A DNA stretch of 64,000 nucleotides. It comes from Lysobacter firmicutimachus. Lineage in GTDB: Bacteria > Pseudomonadota > Gammaproteobacteria > Xanthomonadales > Xanthomonadaceae. Under the pieces are notes generated by a model. The model searched no databases. It saw only the letters and a program-made list of their open reading frames with translations, and was not told the DNA's origin. The translations under genes and the position numbers were made by a program. Of the stretch, positions 1 to 10,452 are shown piece by piece (position 1 is the first letter of the stretch; each line of letters begins with the position of its first letter). The stretch spans positions 1,364,001-1,428,000 of the forward strand of contig NZ_JBANDL010000002.1 of the NCBI RefSeq assembly GCF_037027445.1, read 5' to 3'.

Positions 1-1
1 C

Positions 2-565
2 AGCCAGAGCGCGCTGGAGGCGGCCGTCGCCGGCGGCGAAGCCTTCGACCTGGCCATGCTCGACCTGATGATGCCGGGCGCGATGGGCTTTTCCTCGCTG
101 GTGTTCGCGCGCGGCCAGCGGCCGGAACTGCCGGTGGTGATCATCTCCTCCAACGAGCACCCGCGCACGATCCGACGCGCGCAGCAGTTCGGCGCGTCCG
201 GCTTCGTGCCCAAGTCGGCCCCGGCCAGCGTGCTCGGCGAAGCGGTGACCGCGGTGCTGGCCGGCAAGGTCTGGTTTCCGCCGCTGCAGGCCGAGCGCGA
301 CGAAGGCGACGCCCAGCTCGCCGACCGCCTGGCCCAGTTGACCCCGCAGCAGTTGCGGGTGCTGATGCGCCTGGCCGACGGCCTGCTCAACAAGCAGATC
401 GCCTACGAACTGTCGCTGGCCGAAAACACGGTCAAGATCCACGTCACCGCGATCCTGCGCAAACTCGGCTGCCACTCGCGCACCCAGGCCGCGGTGCTGG
501 TCAAGGGCCTTTCGCTGGAAGAGGAAAGCGGCGGCCTGCACGATCAGGGCAACGCGCTGCGCTGA
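2..565 (+). CDS. LuxR/NarL-type response regulator (5' end missing)
   Basis: The reading frame is open from base 2, so the true start lies before the window; 187 residues are visible. The first part is a receiver domain: the acceptor aspartate is in the motif MLDLMMPG (codon at 62-64) and a PKSAP motif holds the conserved lysine. The C-terminal part is a LuxR-type helix-turn-helix (LTPQQLRVL...NKQIAYELSLAENTVKIH), the usual DNA-binding end of NarL/FixJ regulators. It converges with the hybrid kinase gene, 31 bp away, which is its probable partner. Control of the neighbouring dicarboxylate transport genes is inferred from position only. Confidence 0.9.
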   Translation, partial: SQSALEAAVAGGEAFDLAMLDLMMPGAMGFSSLVFARGQRPELPVVIISSNEHPRTIRRAQQFGASGFVPKSAPASVLGEAVTAVLAGKVWFPPLQAERDEGDAQLADRLAQLTPQQLRVLMRLADGLLNKQIAYELSLAENTVKIHVTAILRKLGCHSRTQAAVLVKGLSLEEESGGLHDQGNALR

Positions 566-596
566 GGCCGGCCTCTGGCGCCGCGCTCGACCCGCT

Positions 597-3239
597 TCAT
601 TCCCCGCGCGCCAACAAGCGCATCGCCAACGCGCGCAGCGCCGCCGGCTTGAGCGGCTTGGGCAGGAAATGCCAGCCGCGCTCGCTCGCGCGCGGGCGCA
701 AGCCGGGGTCGGCGTCGGCCGACATCAGCACCACCGGCGGCAGTCGCTGCCACAGCGCCTCCAGTTGCGCGGCCAGTTCGAAGCCGGTGCTTTCGCCGAG
801 CCGGTAATCGAGCAACAGCACCTCGGGCATGGGCGCCCCGACCGCGCGGGCCCGGGCCTCGGCCGCACTGCCCGCGGCCTCGACCGCGCAGCCCCAGTCG
901 GCGAGCAACCCCTGCGCGGCCTGGCGCGAATGCGGGTCGTCGTCGACCACCCAGACCCGGCGGCCGTGCAACGCCGAGTTCGGCTCGGGCGCAGCCGCGG
1001 ATGCCGGCATGGCCGCGGCCTCGGCCGGCGCTTGCCGCGCGTAAGGCACTTCGACCGAAAACACGCTGCCGCGTCCCGGCCAGGAGCGCACGGCGATGCG
1101 GTGATCGAGCAACTGCGCGACCCGGCGCACGATCGCCAGCCCCAGGCCGGCGCCGCGCGCCGGCGCCTCCACGCCGACGTCCAGGCGCTGGAACTCTTCG
1201 AAGATCAGTTCGCGCTTGGCCTCGGGGATGCCCGGGCCGGTGTCCCAGATCTCGATCCGCACGCCGTCGCGCAGGCGCCGCGCGCCGAGCACGATGCGGC
1301 CCGCGCGCGGCGTGAATTGCAGCGCATTGGAAAGGAAGTTCTGCACGATCCGGCGCAACAGCACTTCGTCGCTGTCGACGATCGCGCTGCTGGCGATGCA
1401 ATGCAGGCGCAGCCCGTGCGATTCGGCGAGGATGCGGAACTGGCCTTCGATCGCGTCGAACACCCGCGCCAGCGGCAAGGCGCCGCGGCGCACTTCCAGC
1501 GCGCCCGACTCCAGCCGCGATATGTCCAGCAGGCTGGACAGGATGTCGTCCTGCGCGGTCAGCGCGGCCTCGATGCGGTCGGCCAGCTCGCGGCTGTCCG
1601 GGTCGACCCGCCGGCGCAGCGAGGACAGATACATGCGCGCCGCGTTCAAGGGTTGCAGCAGGTCGTGCACCGCCGCGGCGACGAAACGGGTCTTGTAGCG
1701 GTTGGCGCGCTCGGCCTCGCCCTTGGCCGCCTGCAGGTCGCGGGTGCGCTGCTCGATGCCGCGCTCCAGGCTGTCGGCGAGGCTGCGCAGATCGCGCGCG
1801 GCCTGCTTGTAGGCGGTGATGTCGGCGTAGCTGGTGACGAAGCCGCCGTCGGGCATCGGATTGCCGCGGATCTCGATCACCGTGCCGTCGGGGCGCTCGC
1901 GCTCGTGCAGATACGGCTGGCCGCGCTGCAGGTGTTCGAGCCGGCGCCGGATCGCCTCCTCGGGCTCGTTGCCGAGCAGGCCGCGCCGGGCGTTGTAGCG
2001 GATCAGGTCTTCGATCGGGCGGCCGACCTGCAACAGCTCCGGCGGGTAGCGGAACAGCTCGGCATAGCGCCGGTTCCAGGCCACCAGGCGCAGTTGCGCG
2101 TCGACCACGCTGATGCCCTGCGGCAGATGCTCCAGGCTCTGGCTTTCGCCGAGGCTGGCCTGCGCTGCCTGGACCACGCCGTCGCCGGCGTTGCGCAGCG
2201 CCTCGGCGTGCAGCTCGACCATCTTCTCCAGTTCCTGCCGGCTGCGCAGCCGCAGCGCGGCGATGCGGTTGCGCTGCAGGATCAGCAGCACCACCGAGAC
2301 CATCAGCAGCCAGGCGCCGGCGGCGACCAGGCGCGCGATCCAGGCCGTGCGCAGGCTCGGCGTGGTATCGCGCAGCAGGTGCAGGGTCCAGTTCTCGCGC
2401 GGCAGGTGCAGCGACTGCCACAGCATCGGTTCGCGCATCGCAGGATCGCGCAGCCGCACCACCCGCGCGCCTTCGCCGACCTCGCGCTGGACCCGGAATG
2501 CGGCCGCTTGCAGGCGCTGGCCCTGGTACTGCCGGGTGAGGCGCAACTCGCGCTGCTGCGCCGGGGTTTGCGGCGCGAGCACGCGATAGCGCCATTGCGG
2601 ATGCGCGCTGAGGAACACCACGCCGTTGGCGTCGCTGAGCAGGACCAGGTCGCCGCGCTCGCTCCAGTCCGAACGGATGTCCTCCAGTTCGACCTTGACC
2701 GCGACTGCGCCGACCGCGCCGCCGCGCTCGTCGTGGACGGCGCGGGCGATGAAGTGTCCGGGCACGTGGGTGGTGACGCCGATGGCGTAGAACTCGCCCG
2801 CGCCTTGAGCCATCGCGCGCTGGAAATACGGGCGGAAGGCATAGGAGTGGCCGACATTGCTGTTGGCCAGGTTCCAGTTGCTGGCGGCGATGCCGATGCC
2901 GGCCGCGTCGATCAGGGTCAGCGTGCTGGTGCGGTTGGCGAAATTGAGCTGGACCAGACGCTCGTTGGCGCGCTGGCGCTGGGTGCGGTCGTTCGGGTTC
3001 GCGAGCGTCGCGCGCAGTTGCGGGTCCAGCGACAGCACCGCCGGCATGATCCGATAGCGATCGATGTGCTGCTCGATCACCTGCGCCCGCTGCCCCAGCA
3101 ACGCCCGCGCTTCTCCCGCCTGGCGCAGCAGCGCTTGCGAGTACGCCACCCGCCCGGCGACCCACGCCGACAGCAGTCCGCCGGCCACGATCAGGATCAG
3201 CCACAAGGCGTTGCGGAGTTGGCGGGGGTGGTTCAGCAC
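597..3239 (-). CDS. Hybrid sensor histidine kinase/response regulator with periplasmic cache-like sensor
   Basis: 880 residues. Membrane segments lie near residues 11-33 and 300-322. Between them is a periplasmic sensor of about 265 residues, resembling the double-cache sensors of DctB-type kinases. A PAS domain follows (about 370-480), then a coiled linker. The phospho-acceptor is His525 in VHDLLQPLNA; the ATPase domain has the N box (NFLSNAL), DTGPGIP and GAGLGLAIV. The C-terminal receiver domain starts near 760 (VWVVDDDP) with acceptor Asp811 in LLLDYRLG. It is convergent with the LuxR regulator and lies just downstream of the porin and dctA genes on the same strand. A C4-dicarboxylate ligand is a guess from this context. 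Confidence 0.9.
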   Translation of the reverse strand: MLNHPRQLRNALWLILIVAGGLLSAWVAGRVAYSQALLRQAGEARALLGQRAQVIEQHIDRYRIMPAVLSLDPQLRATLANPNDRTQRQRANERLVQLNFANRTSTLTLIDAAGIGIAASNWNLANSNVGHSYAFRPYFQRAMAQGAGEFYAIGVTTHVPGHFIARAVHDERGGAVGAVAVKVELEDIRSDWSERGDLVLLSDANGVVFLSAHPQWRYRVLAPQTPAQQRELRLTRQYQGQRLQAAAFRVQREVGEGARVVRLRDPAMREPMLWQSLHLPRENWTLHLLRDTTPSLRTAWIARLVAAGAWLLMVSVVLLILQRNRIAALRLRSRQELEKMVELHAEALRNAGDGVVQAAQASLGESQSLEHLPQGISVVDAQLRLVAWNRRYAELFRYPPELLQVGRPIEDLIRYNARRGLLGNEPEEAIRRRLEHLQRGQPYLHERERPDGTVIEIRGNPMPDGGFVTSYADITAYKQAARDLRSLADSLERGIEQRTRDLQAAKGEAERANRYKTRFVAAAVHDLLQPLNAARMYLSSLRRRVDPDSRELADRIEAALTAQDDILSSLLDISRLESGALEVRRGALPLARVFDAIEGQFRILAESHGLRLHCIASSAIVDSDEVLLRRIVQNFLSNALQFTPRAGRIVLGARRLRDGVRIEIWDTGPGIPEAKRELIFEEFQRLDVGVEAPARGAGLGLAIVRRVAQLLDHRIAVRSWPGRGSVFSVEVPYARQAPAEAAAMPASAAAPEPNSALHGRRVWVVDDDPHSRQAAQGLLADWGCAVEAAGSAAEARARAVGAPMPEVLLLDYRLGESTGFELAAQLEALWQRLPPVVLMSADADPGLRPRASERGWHFLPKPLKPAALRALAMRLLARGE

Positions 3240-3248
3240 GGTAGAGCC

Positions 3249-3379
3249 GGGATTGGAGATTCGGGATTCGGGATTCGCAAAGCGGTTTGCCGATTCTGTC
3301 AGCTTACTCGCCCGCGCCCGAGATCACCCAACTCTCCCGCACTGCTCTTGCCAATCCCGAATCCCCCATCCCGAATCTC
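3249..3379. repeat. GGGATTCGGGATTGG-type inverted intergenic repeat
   Basis: Tandem GGGATT(C/G)G units at 3249-3276 face their reverse complement (CCAATCCCGAATCCC and similar) at 3351-3379. The whole could fold into a long hairpin between the porin and kinase genes. The same family recurs at 17652-17723, 48960-49065 and, as a half copy, at 55004-55020. Confidence 0.75.
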
Positions 3380-4589
3380 AAAACTGCACCTGCGCCCGCA
3401 TCTCCAGCATGCTCGGGTCCGCAGACAGCGGGCCCTTGTCGGCCTTCACGCGCACGTAGTTGGCCTGGCACTTGAAGTGGCTGGTCAGGTACCAGTTCAT
3501 GCCCAGGGTCAGGTCGCGCTGGCGGCCGCCGGCGATGCCGCCGTCGTCGAGGTCGAGTTCGCCGTAGCGGGCCAGCAGTTCGACCGCGCCGTAGCGATGG
3601 GCCGGCTTGACGTTGCCGACGTTGTTGCCGTTGTAGGGACGCGATTCGCCGGTGAGCACCCAACTGCCGGTGAGGTAGTAGCCGTCGGCGCTGAAGTCGC
3701 GCGCGCCGTTCTCGCGTTGCGCGGTGGCGTGCAGGTACTCGGCCTGGGCCGACCAGGGGCCGTCGATCCACAGCGCTTCCAGGCCGTTGCGCACGATCTT
3801 GTCGGTGTTGCGCAGGGTGCCGGAGTCGACCAGGCGCACGCCGGTGAGACCGGCTTCGGGGCGGGCGCGGAAGCGCGCCGCGGGGCCGAAATACGCGCCG
3901 CGGCCGTCGCGGTAGCCGTGCGGGTCTTCGACCGAGCCGGTCATGCCCAGGTGCAGCACGCGCGCTTTCTCTTTGATCGGGGTCCACACCGCGCGCCCGG
4001 CGGCGGTGGTGCCGGGGTTGTCGCCCTGCAGGTCGTGGCCGAAGAAGTAGGCCGCGCTGAGCGCATAGCGCGGCCGTTCCAGCGACCACTCCACGCCGGT
4101 GCGGCGGCCCTGATAGATCGCCTGCGAGGCCGCGGACAACTCCATCAGGCTGCCGGCGCGCGAGGCGGCCACGCTCTCCATGCTGACCGGGGTCTTGAAG
4201 TAACCCACGCGCAGTCTGCCCAGGTCGGTGCCGAACAGCGCCTTGGTCTCCATGCGCAGGGCGACGTCGAGCCAGAGCTTGGATTCGAAGTCGTAGACCG
4301 CGGTGAAGTCGTAGACGTCCTTCTTCTTCAGGCTCATGCCGAACTCGCGCCGGCGGTAGTGACCGCTGTCGCGCAACGCGGTCGCGGCGCTGCCGTAGCC
4401 GCGGTCGCCGGAGAAATCGACCGTGTCGTAGGCCCAGTTGGCGGTCGCGGAAAGCTCGGTGCCGTCGGCGAAAGCGTGCTTGGTCGGCCAGTTTTCCAAC
4501 GACCAGGGTTCGGCGGCCTGGACGAGCGGGGCGGCCGCGGCCAGCGCGGCGGCGGACAAGGCGAGGGCGTAGCGGGCGGAACGCGGCAT
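3378..4589 (-). CDS. OprO/OprP-like outer-membrane porin
   Basis: 403 residues from the chosen ATG, which has GGAG 9 nt upstream; two upstream in-frame ATGs lack a comparable site. The N-terminus is a signal peptide (MPRSARYALALSAAALAAAA...VQA). The rest has the alternating pattern of a beta-barrel and ends in the aromatic-terminated strand AQVQF typical of outer-membrane proteins. Recurrent segments such as ELLARYGELDLDDGG and LTLGMNWYLTSHFK match the phosphate/polyphosphate-selective porin family. It lies directly downstream of dctA on the same strand (124 bp), so dicarboxylate diffusion is a plausible role here; phosphate specificity should not be assumed. Confidence 0.85.
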   Translation of the reverse strand: MPRSARYALALSAAALAAAAPLVQAAEPWSLENWPTKHAFADGTELSATANWAYDTVDFSGDRGYGSAATALRDSGHYRRREFGMSLKKKDVYDFTAVYDFESKLWLDVALRMETKALFGTDLGRLRVGYFKTPVSMESVAASRAGSLMELSAASQAIYQGRRTGVEWSLERPRYALSAAYFFGHDLQGDNPGTTAAGRAVWTPIKEKARVLHLGMTGSVEDPHGYRDGRGAYFGPAARFRARPEAGLTGVRLVDSGTLRNTDKIVRNGLEALWIDGPWSAQAEYLHATAQRENGARDFSADGYYLTGSWVLTGESRPYNGNNVGNVKPAHRYGAVELLARYGELDLDDGGIAGGRQRDLTLGMNWYLTSHFKCQANYVRVKADKGPLSADPSMLEMRAQVQF

Positions 4590-4713
4590 CGGATGGGGCT
4601 CCATCGATAGGCGAGGGGCCGTCCTGGCCGCAGGGCGCCGTGCCGGACGCATGGCGTCCGGCGGCGGGCAGTCAAACGGGGCGATCCGGCCGGGGCGACC
4701 GGACCGGGGTCGA

Positions 4714-6036
<1,323 letters not shown>

Positions 6037-6110
6037 GGCGGGTACTCAGGCGGGGACGGATGGAGAGGGGCGGGGCGGAAAGGAGCGGGAGCGGGTGGGG
6101 CGATGAGCGA

Positions 6111-7463
6111 TCAGTCGCGGTCGATGTGCGAGTGCTTGCGGGTGTCCGGCATCAGCACGTAGACCAGCAGCGAGCAGGCGATGCAGGCGCTGACGTACCA
6201 GAAGAAGCCGGTCTCCATGCCGATCTTCTTGAACCACAGCGCGACCGGTTCGGCGGTGCCGCCGAACAGGGCCACGGTCAGCGCGTAGGGCAGGCCGACG
6301 CCGAGGGCGCGGATCTCGACCGGGAACAATTCGGCCTTCACCACCGCGTTGATCGCGGTGTAGCCGCTGACCGCGCTGAGCAGGATCATGATCAGCCAGA
6401 ACGCCTGCATCGGCGTCTGCGCGCCCTGGATCAGGTGCATCACCGGCACGGTCAGGGTCGCGCCGAGCACGCCGAAGGCGATCAGCAGCGGGCGGCGGCC
6501 GATCCGGTCCGACAGCGCGCCCACCAGCGGCTGCATCAGCATGTACACGAACAAGGTGGCCGCGTTGATCAGCGACGCGGTCTCCTTGTCGAAGCCGGTG
6601 CTGATGGTGAGGAACTTCAGCATGTAGTTGGTGTAGGTGTAGAACGCCAGCGTGCCGCCCATGGTCAGGCCGACCACGGTCAGCACCGCGCGCGGATGCT
6701 GCATCAGCGTGCGCAACGAGCCTTCCTTGCGCGCTGGCGTGTCGCCGGCCTTGAGCTTGGCGAAGGACTCGGTCTCCTGCATGTTGCGGCGCAGGTACAG
6801 GGCGACGACCGCGGCCAGCGCGCCGATCGCGAACGGAATGCGCCAGCCCCAGGACTTGAGCTGCTCCTCGTCGAGCACGAACTGCTGCAGCACGATCAGC
6901 ACCAACAGCGCCAGCAACTGGCCCAGGATCAGGGTCACGTAGAGGAAGCTGGACCAGAAGCCGCGGTTCTCGCGCGAGGACATTTCGCTGAGGTAGGTGG
7001 CCGAGCTGCCGTATTCGCCGCCGACGCTCAGGCCCTGCATCAGCCGCGCCAGCACCAGCAGCACCGGCGCCAGCACGCCGATGGTTTCGTAGCCGGGGGT
7101 GAAGGTGATGATGAGCGAGCCGGCGCACATCATCAGCACCGACAGCATCAGCGCGGCGCGGCGGCCGTTGCGGTCGGCGTAGCGGCCGAACACCCAGCCG
7201 CCGAGCGGTCGCATCAGAAAGCCGACGGCGAAGATCGCGCCCGCATTGAGCGCCTGCGAGATCTTGTCGCCCTTGGGGAAGAACACGTGGGCGAAGTACA
7301 GCGAGAACGCGCTGTACACGTACCAGTCGTAGTACTCGACCAGGTTGCCGATCGAACCGGAGAAGATCGACTTCAGGCGCTGTCCGGCGGTCATCGCCGT
7401 AGCGGGCGTCGTGGTCTCGGCGCCGGCGGGGCCGGCGGCGGTGTCAGCGGTAATCGCGCTCAA
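6111..7463 (-). CDS. MFS organic-acid:proton symporter (KgtP-like)
   Basis: 450 residues with twelve hydrophobic segments and metabolite:H+ symporter signatures (GNLVEYYDWYVYSAFSLYF near the N-terminus, GRYADRNGRRAAL in the loop 2-3 region, GLSVGGEYGSSATYL). These match alpha-ketoglutarate permease and relatives. The start appears to be TTG, because GGAG lies 9 nt upstream of it, whereas the first internal ATG (7394) has no ribosome binding site. Its place just upstream of dctA suggests uptake of alpha-ketoglutarate or a related TCA acid. The exact substrate cannot be read from the sequence. Confidence 0.88.
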   Translation of the reverse strand: MSAITADTAAGPAGAETTTPATAMTAGQRLKSIFSGSIGNLVEYYDWYVYSAFSLYFAHVFFPKGDKISQALNAGAIFAVGFLMRPLGGWVFGRYADRNGRRAALMLSVLMMCAGSLIITFTPGYETIGVLAPVLLVLARLMQGLSVGGEYGSSATYLSEMSSRENRGFWSSFLYVTLILGQLLALLVLIVLQQFVLDEEQLKSWGWRIPFAIGALAAVVALYLRRNMQETESFAKLKAGDTPARKEGSLRTLMQHPRAVLTVVGLTMGGTLAFYTYTNYMLKFLTISTGFDKETASLINAATLFVYMLMQPLVGALSDRIGRRPLLIAFGVLGATLTVPVMHLIQGAQTPMQAFWLIMILLSAVSGYTAINAVVKAELFPVEIRALGVGLPYALTVALFGGTAEPVALWFKKIGMETGFFWYVSACIACSLLVYVLMPDTRKHSHIDRD

Positions 7464-7780
7464 GGCAAACGGCTCCAGGTCGGTGCGGACGGGGCCGGGC
7501 GGCGCGGGGGGAGGGGCGCGCAGCCGCGACGCAACGGCGGCACCTCCTGGCGCCGAGACGGATGGTGGGCCGGGCGCGCGGGGCGGCCAATAGCACCATC
7601 GGGTTAGAGCCCCGGCTCAGGTTCGGCCGGCCGCCCGTTCATCCGCTCAGCGATGAGCGCTGCGGCGCAGTCGCGGACCGTGCCGGCGCGCACGCTTCGC
7701 CATCAACGCGTCATCAAAGCCCGGCACCCTGCGCGCTTTGCATCGCGGCATTCCCTCTACGCCGCCCGGAGACGCACGCA
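7464..7780. other. Intergenic region between divergent kgtP-like and TonB receptor genes
   Basis: 317 bp without a supportable gene. It must contain promoters for both divergent genes, but no convincing sigma-70 hexamer pair was found by eye. GGAG about 10 nt before 7781 supports the receptor start. Confidence 0.5.
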
Positions 7781-10126
7781 ATGACCCGAGTGTTCGCCGC
7801 CCCGACCTTGTCGGCCGCCATCTGCCTTGCCCTGGCCACGCTGCCGGCCTACGCCGCGACGGCGGATGCCGACGCGGCCGACGCCGATGCGGGCGTTGCC
7901 GACGCCACCACCCTGGACGCGGTATCGGTGATCGGCCTGGGCGAAACCCGCCAGGTGCAGCGGGTCAAGCTCGCCGACATCGAGCGCAAGGTGCCGGGCA
8001 GCAGCGCGCAGAAAGTGCTCAACAAGCTGCCGGGCATCTCGGTGCAGTCCAACGACGCCTACGGCGCCAACGAGGAATCGCAGACCATCAGCCTGCGCGG
8101 TTTCAGCCAGCGCCTGCTCGGCTACACCCTCGACGGGATCCCGCTCGGCGACAACAGCTACGGCAACTACAACGGCCTGGGCATCAGCCGCGCCCTGATC
8201 GGCGAGAACCTGGCCGGGGCCGAACTCGCCGCCGGCATCGGCTCGCTCGGCACCGCCTCGACCAGCAATCTCGGCGGCACCCTGCAGTACTACTCGGCCG
8301 ATCCGGAAAGCGAGTTCGGCCTGCGCCTGGCGCAGACCTTCGGCAGCGACCGCACCCGCCGCACCTATGCGCGCGTGGACACCGGCGACCACGGCGGCTT
8401 CTCGATGTACTTGTCCGGTTCGCTGCTCAGCGCCGACATGTGGTCGCGCCCGCACGACAATCAGGACCAGAACCAGGTCAACCTCAAGGCCGTCTATCAG
8501 TTCGGCGAAGGCAACCGGATCAGCGCTTACTACGCCAGCGCGGACACCAGCCAGGCCAACTACGCTTATCTGTCCAAGGCGCTGCTGGCGCGTGGCGCCG
8601 ATTGGGACTGGAACCTGTACAAGCCGGACTGGAAGCGCGCGCTGGCCGCCGCCTATTGCGCGCCGCGGCCGTGGCCGGCCAATCAGCACCGTGCCGGCGA
8701 CCCGCGCTGCGCCTTCGTCGCGCCGGCGGCGACCATCGACGACGCCTACTACGCCAGCCGCGCGCTGCGCACCGATCACCTCGGCGCGCTGGCCGGCGAG
8801 TTCAACCTCGGCGAAGGCCTGTCGCTGAAGGCCCAGGCCTACTACCACGACGACCGCGGCCAGGGCCATTGGTGGTCGCCGGGCAATTACTCCTACCCGA
8901 ACACCGCCAGGGCGATTCCGATCTCGATCCGCAGCACCAATTACGGCATCAACCGCCACGGCGCGATTAGCTCGCTGGTCTGGGAAGTCGGCCAGCACCG
9001 CATCGAGGGCGGCGTGTGGTACGAACGCAACCACCACGACGTGCAGCGAAACTTCTACTTCATCGACGGCCCGGTCAACGACGACCGCTTCCTCAACGAC
9101 CCCGACCGTCGCCTGTTCTTCCAGAAGTACCGCATCCACACCCGTCAGGCTTATCTGCAGGACACCATCCGCCTGCTCGACGACCGCCTGACCCTGGACC
9201 TGGGCGCCAAGAGCACCCAGGTGGTGATGCGCGCGCGCCAGGTCGATCCGCGCGCGATGGAAGTGCCGAACGCGACCGGCCAGTTGCAAACCCGCGACCG
9301 CTTCCTGCCCCAGTTCGGCGTCGGCTACCGCCTCGCCGACAACCAGGGCGAGCTGTTCGCCGCCTACACCGAGAATGTCGCCGCCTTCGTCGGCGGCGGC
9401 GCCGGTGGCCCGCTGGCGATCAACCAGGCCGCGTTCGACGCGCAGAAGGCCGGGTTGAAGCCGGAATCGTCCAAGACCTTCGAAGCCGGCTACCGCCGCG
9501 TCGGCCAGGCCTATCAGGCCTCGTTGAGCGTGTACAAGGTGCGTTTCGACGACCGCCTGCTGTCGCTGAACCCTTGCTCCAGCATCGAAGCCGGCACCCG
9601 GCCGGAGTGCATCACCAAGTTCTTCAACGTCGGCTCGGTGGACAGCGTCGGCAGCGAGCTGGTCTTCATCTGGAAACCGAGCGAACACTTCGAGTGGTAC
9701 AACGCGCTGTCGTGGAACAAGTCGACCTATCAGGACAACTACGTCGACGGCGGCAAGGCGGTGCAGACCCGCGACAAGCGCGTGGTCGACGTGCCGGACA
9801 CGATGCTGTCGAGCGAGATCAGCTGGCGCCAGGGGCCGTGGCTGGCCAGCCTGAGCGGCAAGTACACCGGCAAGCGCTACTACACCTATACCAACGACAA
9901 CGGTTTCGGCGGCGCGACCACCTTCGACGCCAGCCTGCGCTACAGCTTCGATGCGATGGGGCCGCTGCGGCAGTGGTCGATCGCCCTGCACGGCAGCAAC
10001 CTGACCGACAAGCGCACCGCCAGCAATCTGACCGCGTTCAGCGCGTCCGATGCGCCGGGCAAGACCTATGCCTTCCACGCCAACGCGCCGCGGCAAGTGT
10101 TCCTGACCTTGGACGCGCGGTTCTGA
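7781..10126 (+). CDS. TonB-dependent outer-membrane receptor
   Basis: 781 residues from the ATG at 7781, chosen because it is followed by a clear signal peptide (MTRVFAAPTLSAAICLALA...AYA, about 25 residues). A plug domain follows (IERKVPGSSAQKVLNKLPG, ESQTISLRGFSQRLLGYTLDG), then a 22-stranded-type barrel ending in FLTLDARF. The Asp/Ala-rich stretch after the signal peptide is short, so no N-terminal signalling domain for sigma regulation is evident. It imports an unknown large substrate using TonB energy. The gene sits between organic-acid transporters and prpE, but nothing ties its substrate to propionate. Confidence 0.92.
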   Translation: MTRVFAAPTLSAAICLALATLPAYAATADADAADADAGVADATTLDAVSVIGLGETRQVQRVKLADIERKVPGSSAQKVLNKLPGISVQSNDAYGANEESQTISLRGFSQRLLGYTLDGIPLGDNSYGNYNGLGISRALIGENLAGAELAAGIGSLGTASTSNLGGTLQYYSADPESEFGLRLAQTFGSDRTRRTYARVDTGDHGGFSMYLSGSLLSADMWSRPHDNQDQNQVNLKAVYQFGEGNRISAYYASADTSQANYAYLSKALLARGADWDWNLYKPDWKRALAAAYCAPRPWPANQHRAGDPRCAFVAPAATIDDAYYASRALRTDHLGALAGEFNLGEGLSLKAQAYYHDDRGQGHWWSPGNYSYPNTARAIPISIRSTNYGINRHGAISSLVWEVGQHRIEGGVWYERNHHDVQRNFYFIDGPVNDDRFLNDPDRRLFFQKYRIHTRQAYLQDTIRLLDDRLTLDLGAKSTQVVMRARQVDPRAMEVPNATGQLQTRDRFLPQFGVGYRLADNQGELFAAYTENVAAFVGGGAGGPLAINQAAFDAQKAGLKPESSKTFEAGYRRVGQAYQASLSVYKVRFDDRLLSLNPCSSIEAGTRPECITKFFNVGSVDSVGSELVFIWKPSEHFEWYNALSWNKSTYQDNYVDGGKAVQTRDKRVVDVPDTMLSSEISWRQGPWLASLSGKYTGKRYYTYTNDNGFGGATTFDASLRYSFDAMGPLRQWSIALHGSNLTDKRTASNLTAFSASDAPGKTYAFHANAPRQVFLTLDARF

Positions 10127-10452
10127 GCCGGGCCGGAGCGCGGGAGGAGAGCCAATCCCTCGCGCTCCGGTCGCCGTCCCCACGTCGCGCTTGCGCCGGG
10201 CGCCGGCTCCCTTTTCGAAGGGGGCGCTGTTTTTCGCGCGGCCTTCGGCCGTTCTCTGCGATCCCTTTGTTATCCGCGTCGCCCCGCCATCTGGGCGGTT
10301 GCTCCTCTGAGAGAAGGGGGCAGGGGGTGCCGTTGTCGTTGCCTTCCTCTCCCCGCCGTTCCCCGCGCCTAGACCATCGTCGTAACGCAAGCCGCCTCGG
10401 CTTGCACTAGCCTCGGCAGCATCCGCCGCTACGCCCTGCGCGAGGCCGCCGC
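10127..10452. other. Intergenic region with two inverted repeats, upstream of prpE
   Basis: 326 bp with no gene. An inverted repeat CCGGAGCGCG/CGCGCTCCGG (10133-10142 and 10161-10170) just after the receptor stop may be its terminator, although no T-run follows. A tight 8-bp hairpin, GCAAGCCG-CCT-CGGCTTGC, at 10387-10405 lies 48 bp before the prpE start and could be an operator or leader element. Confidence 0.5.

Noticed and set aside
669..4610. A 1313-codon open frame on the plus strand opposite the kinase and porin genes
   Set aside because: Its translation is Arg/Gln/His/Ala-rich, has no domain motif, and lies wholly antisense to two well-supported genes. Long antisense frames are expected at this GC content.
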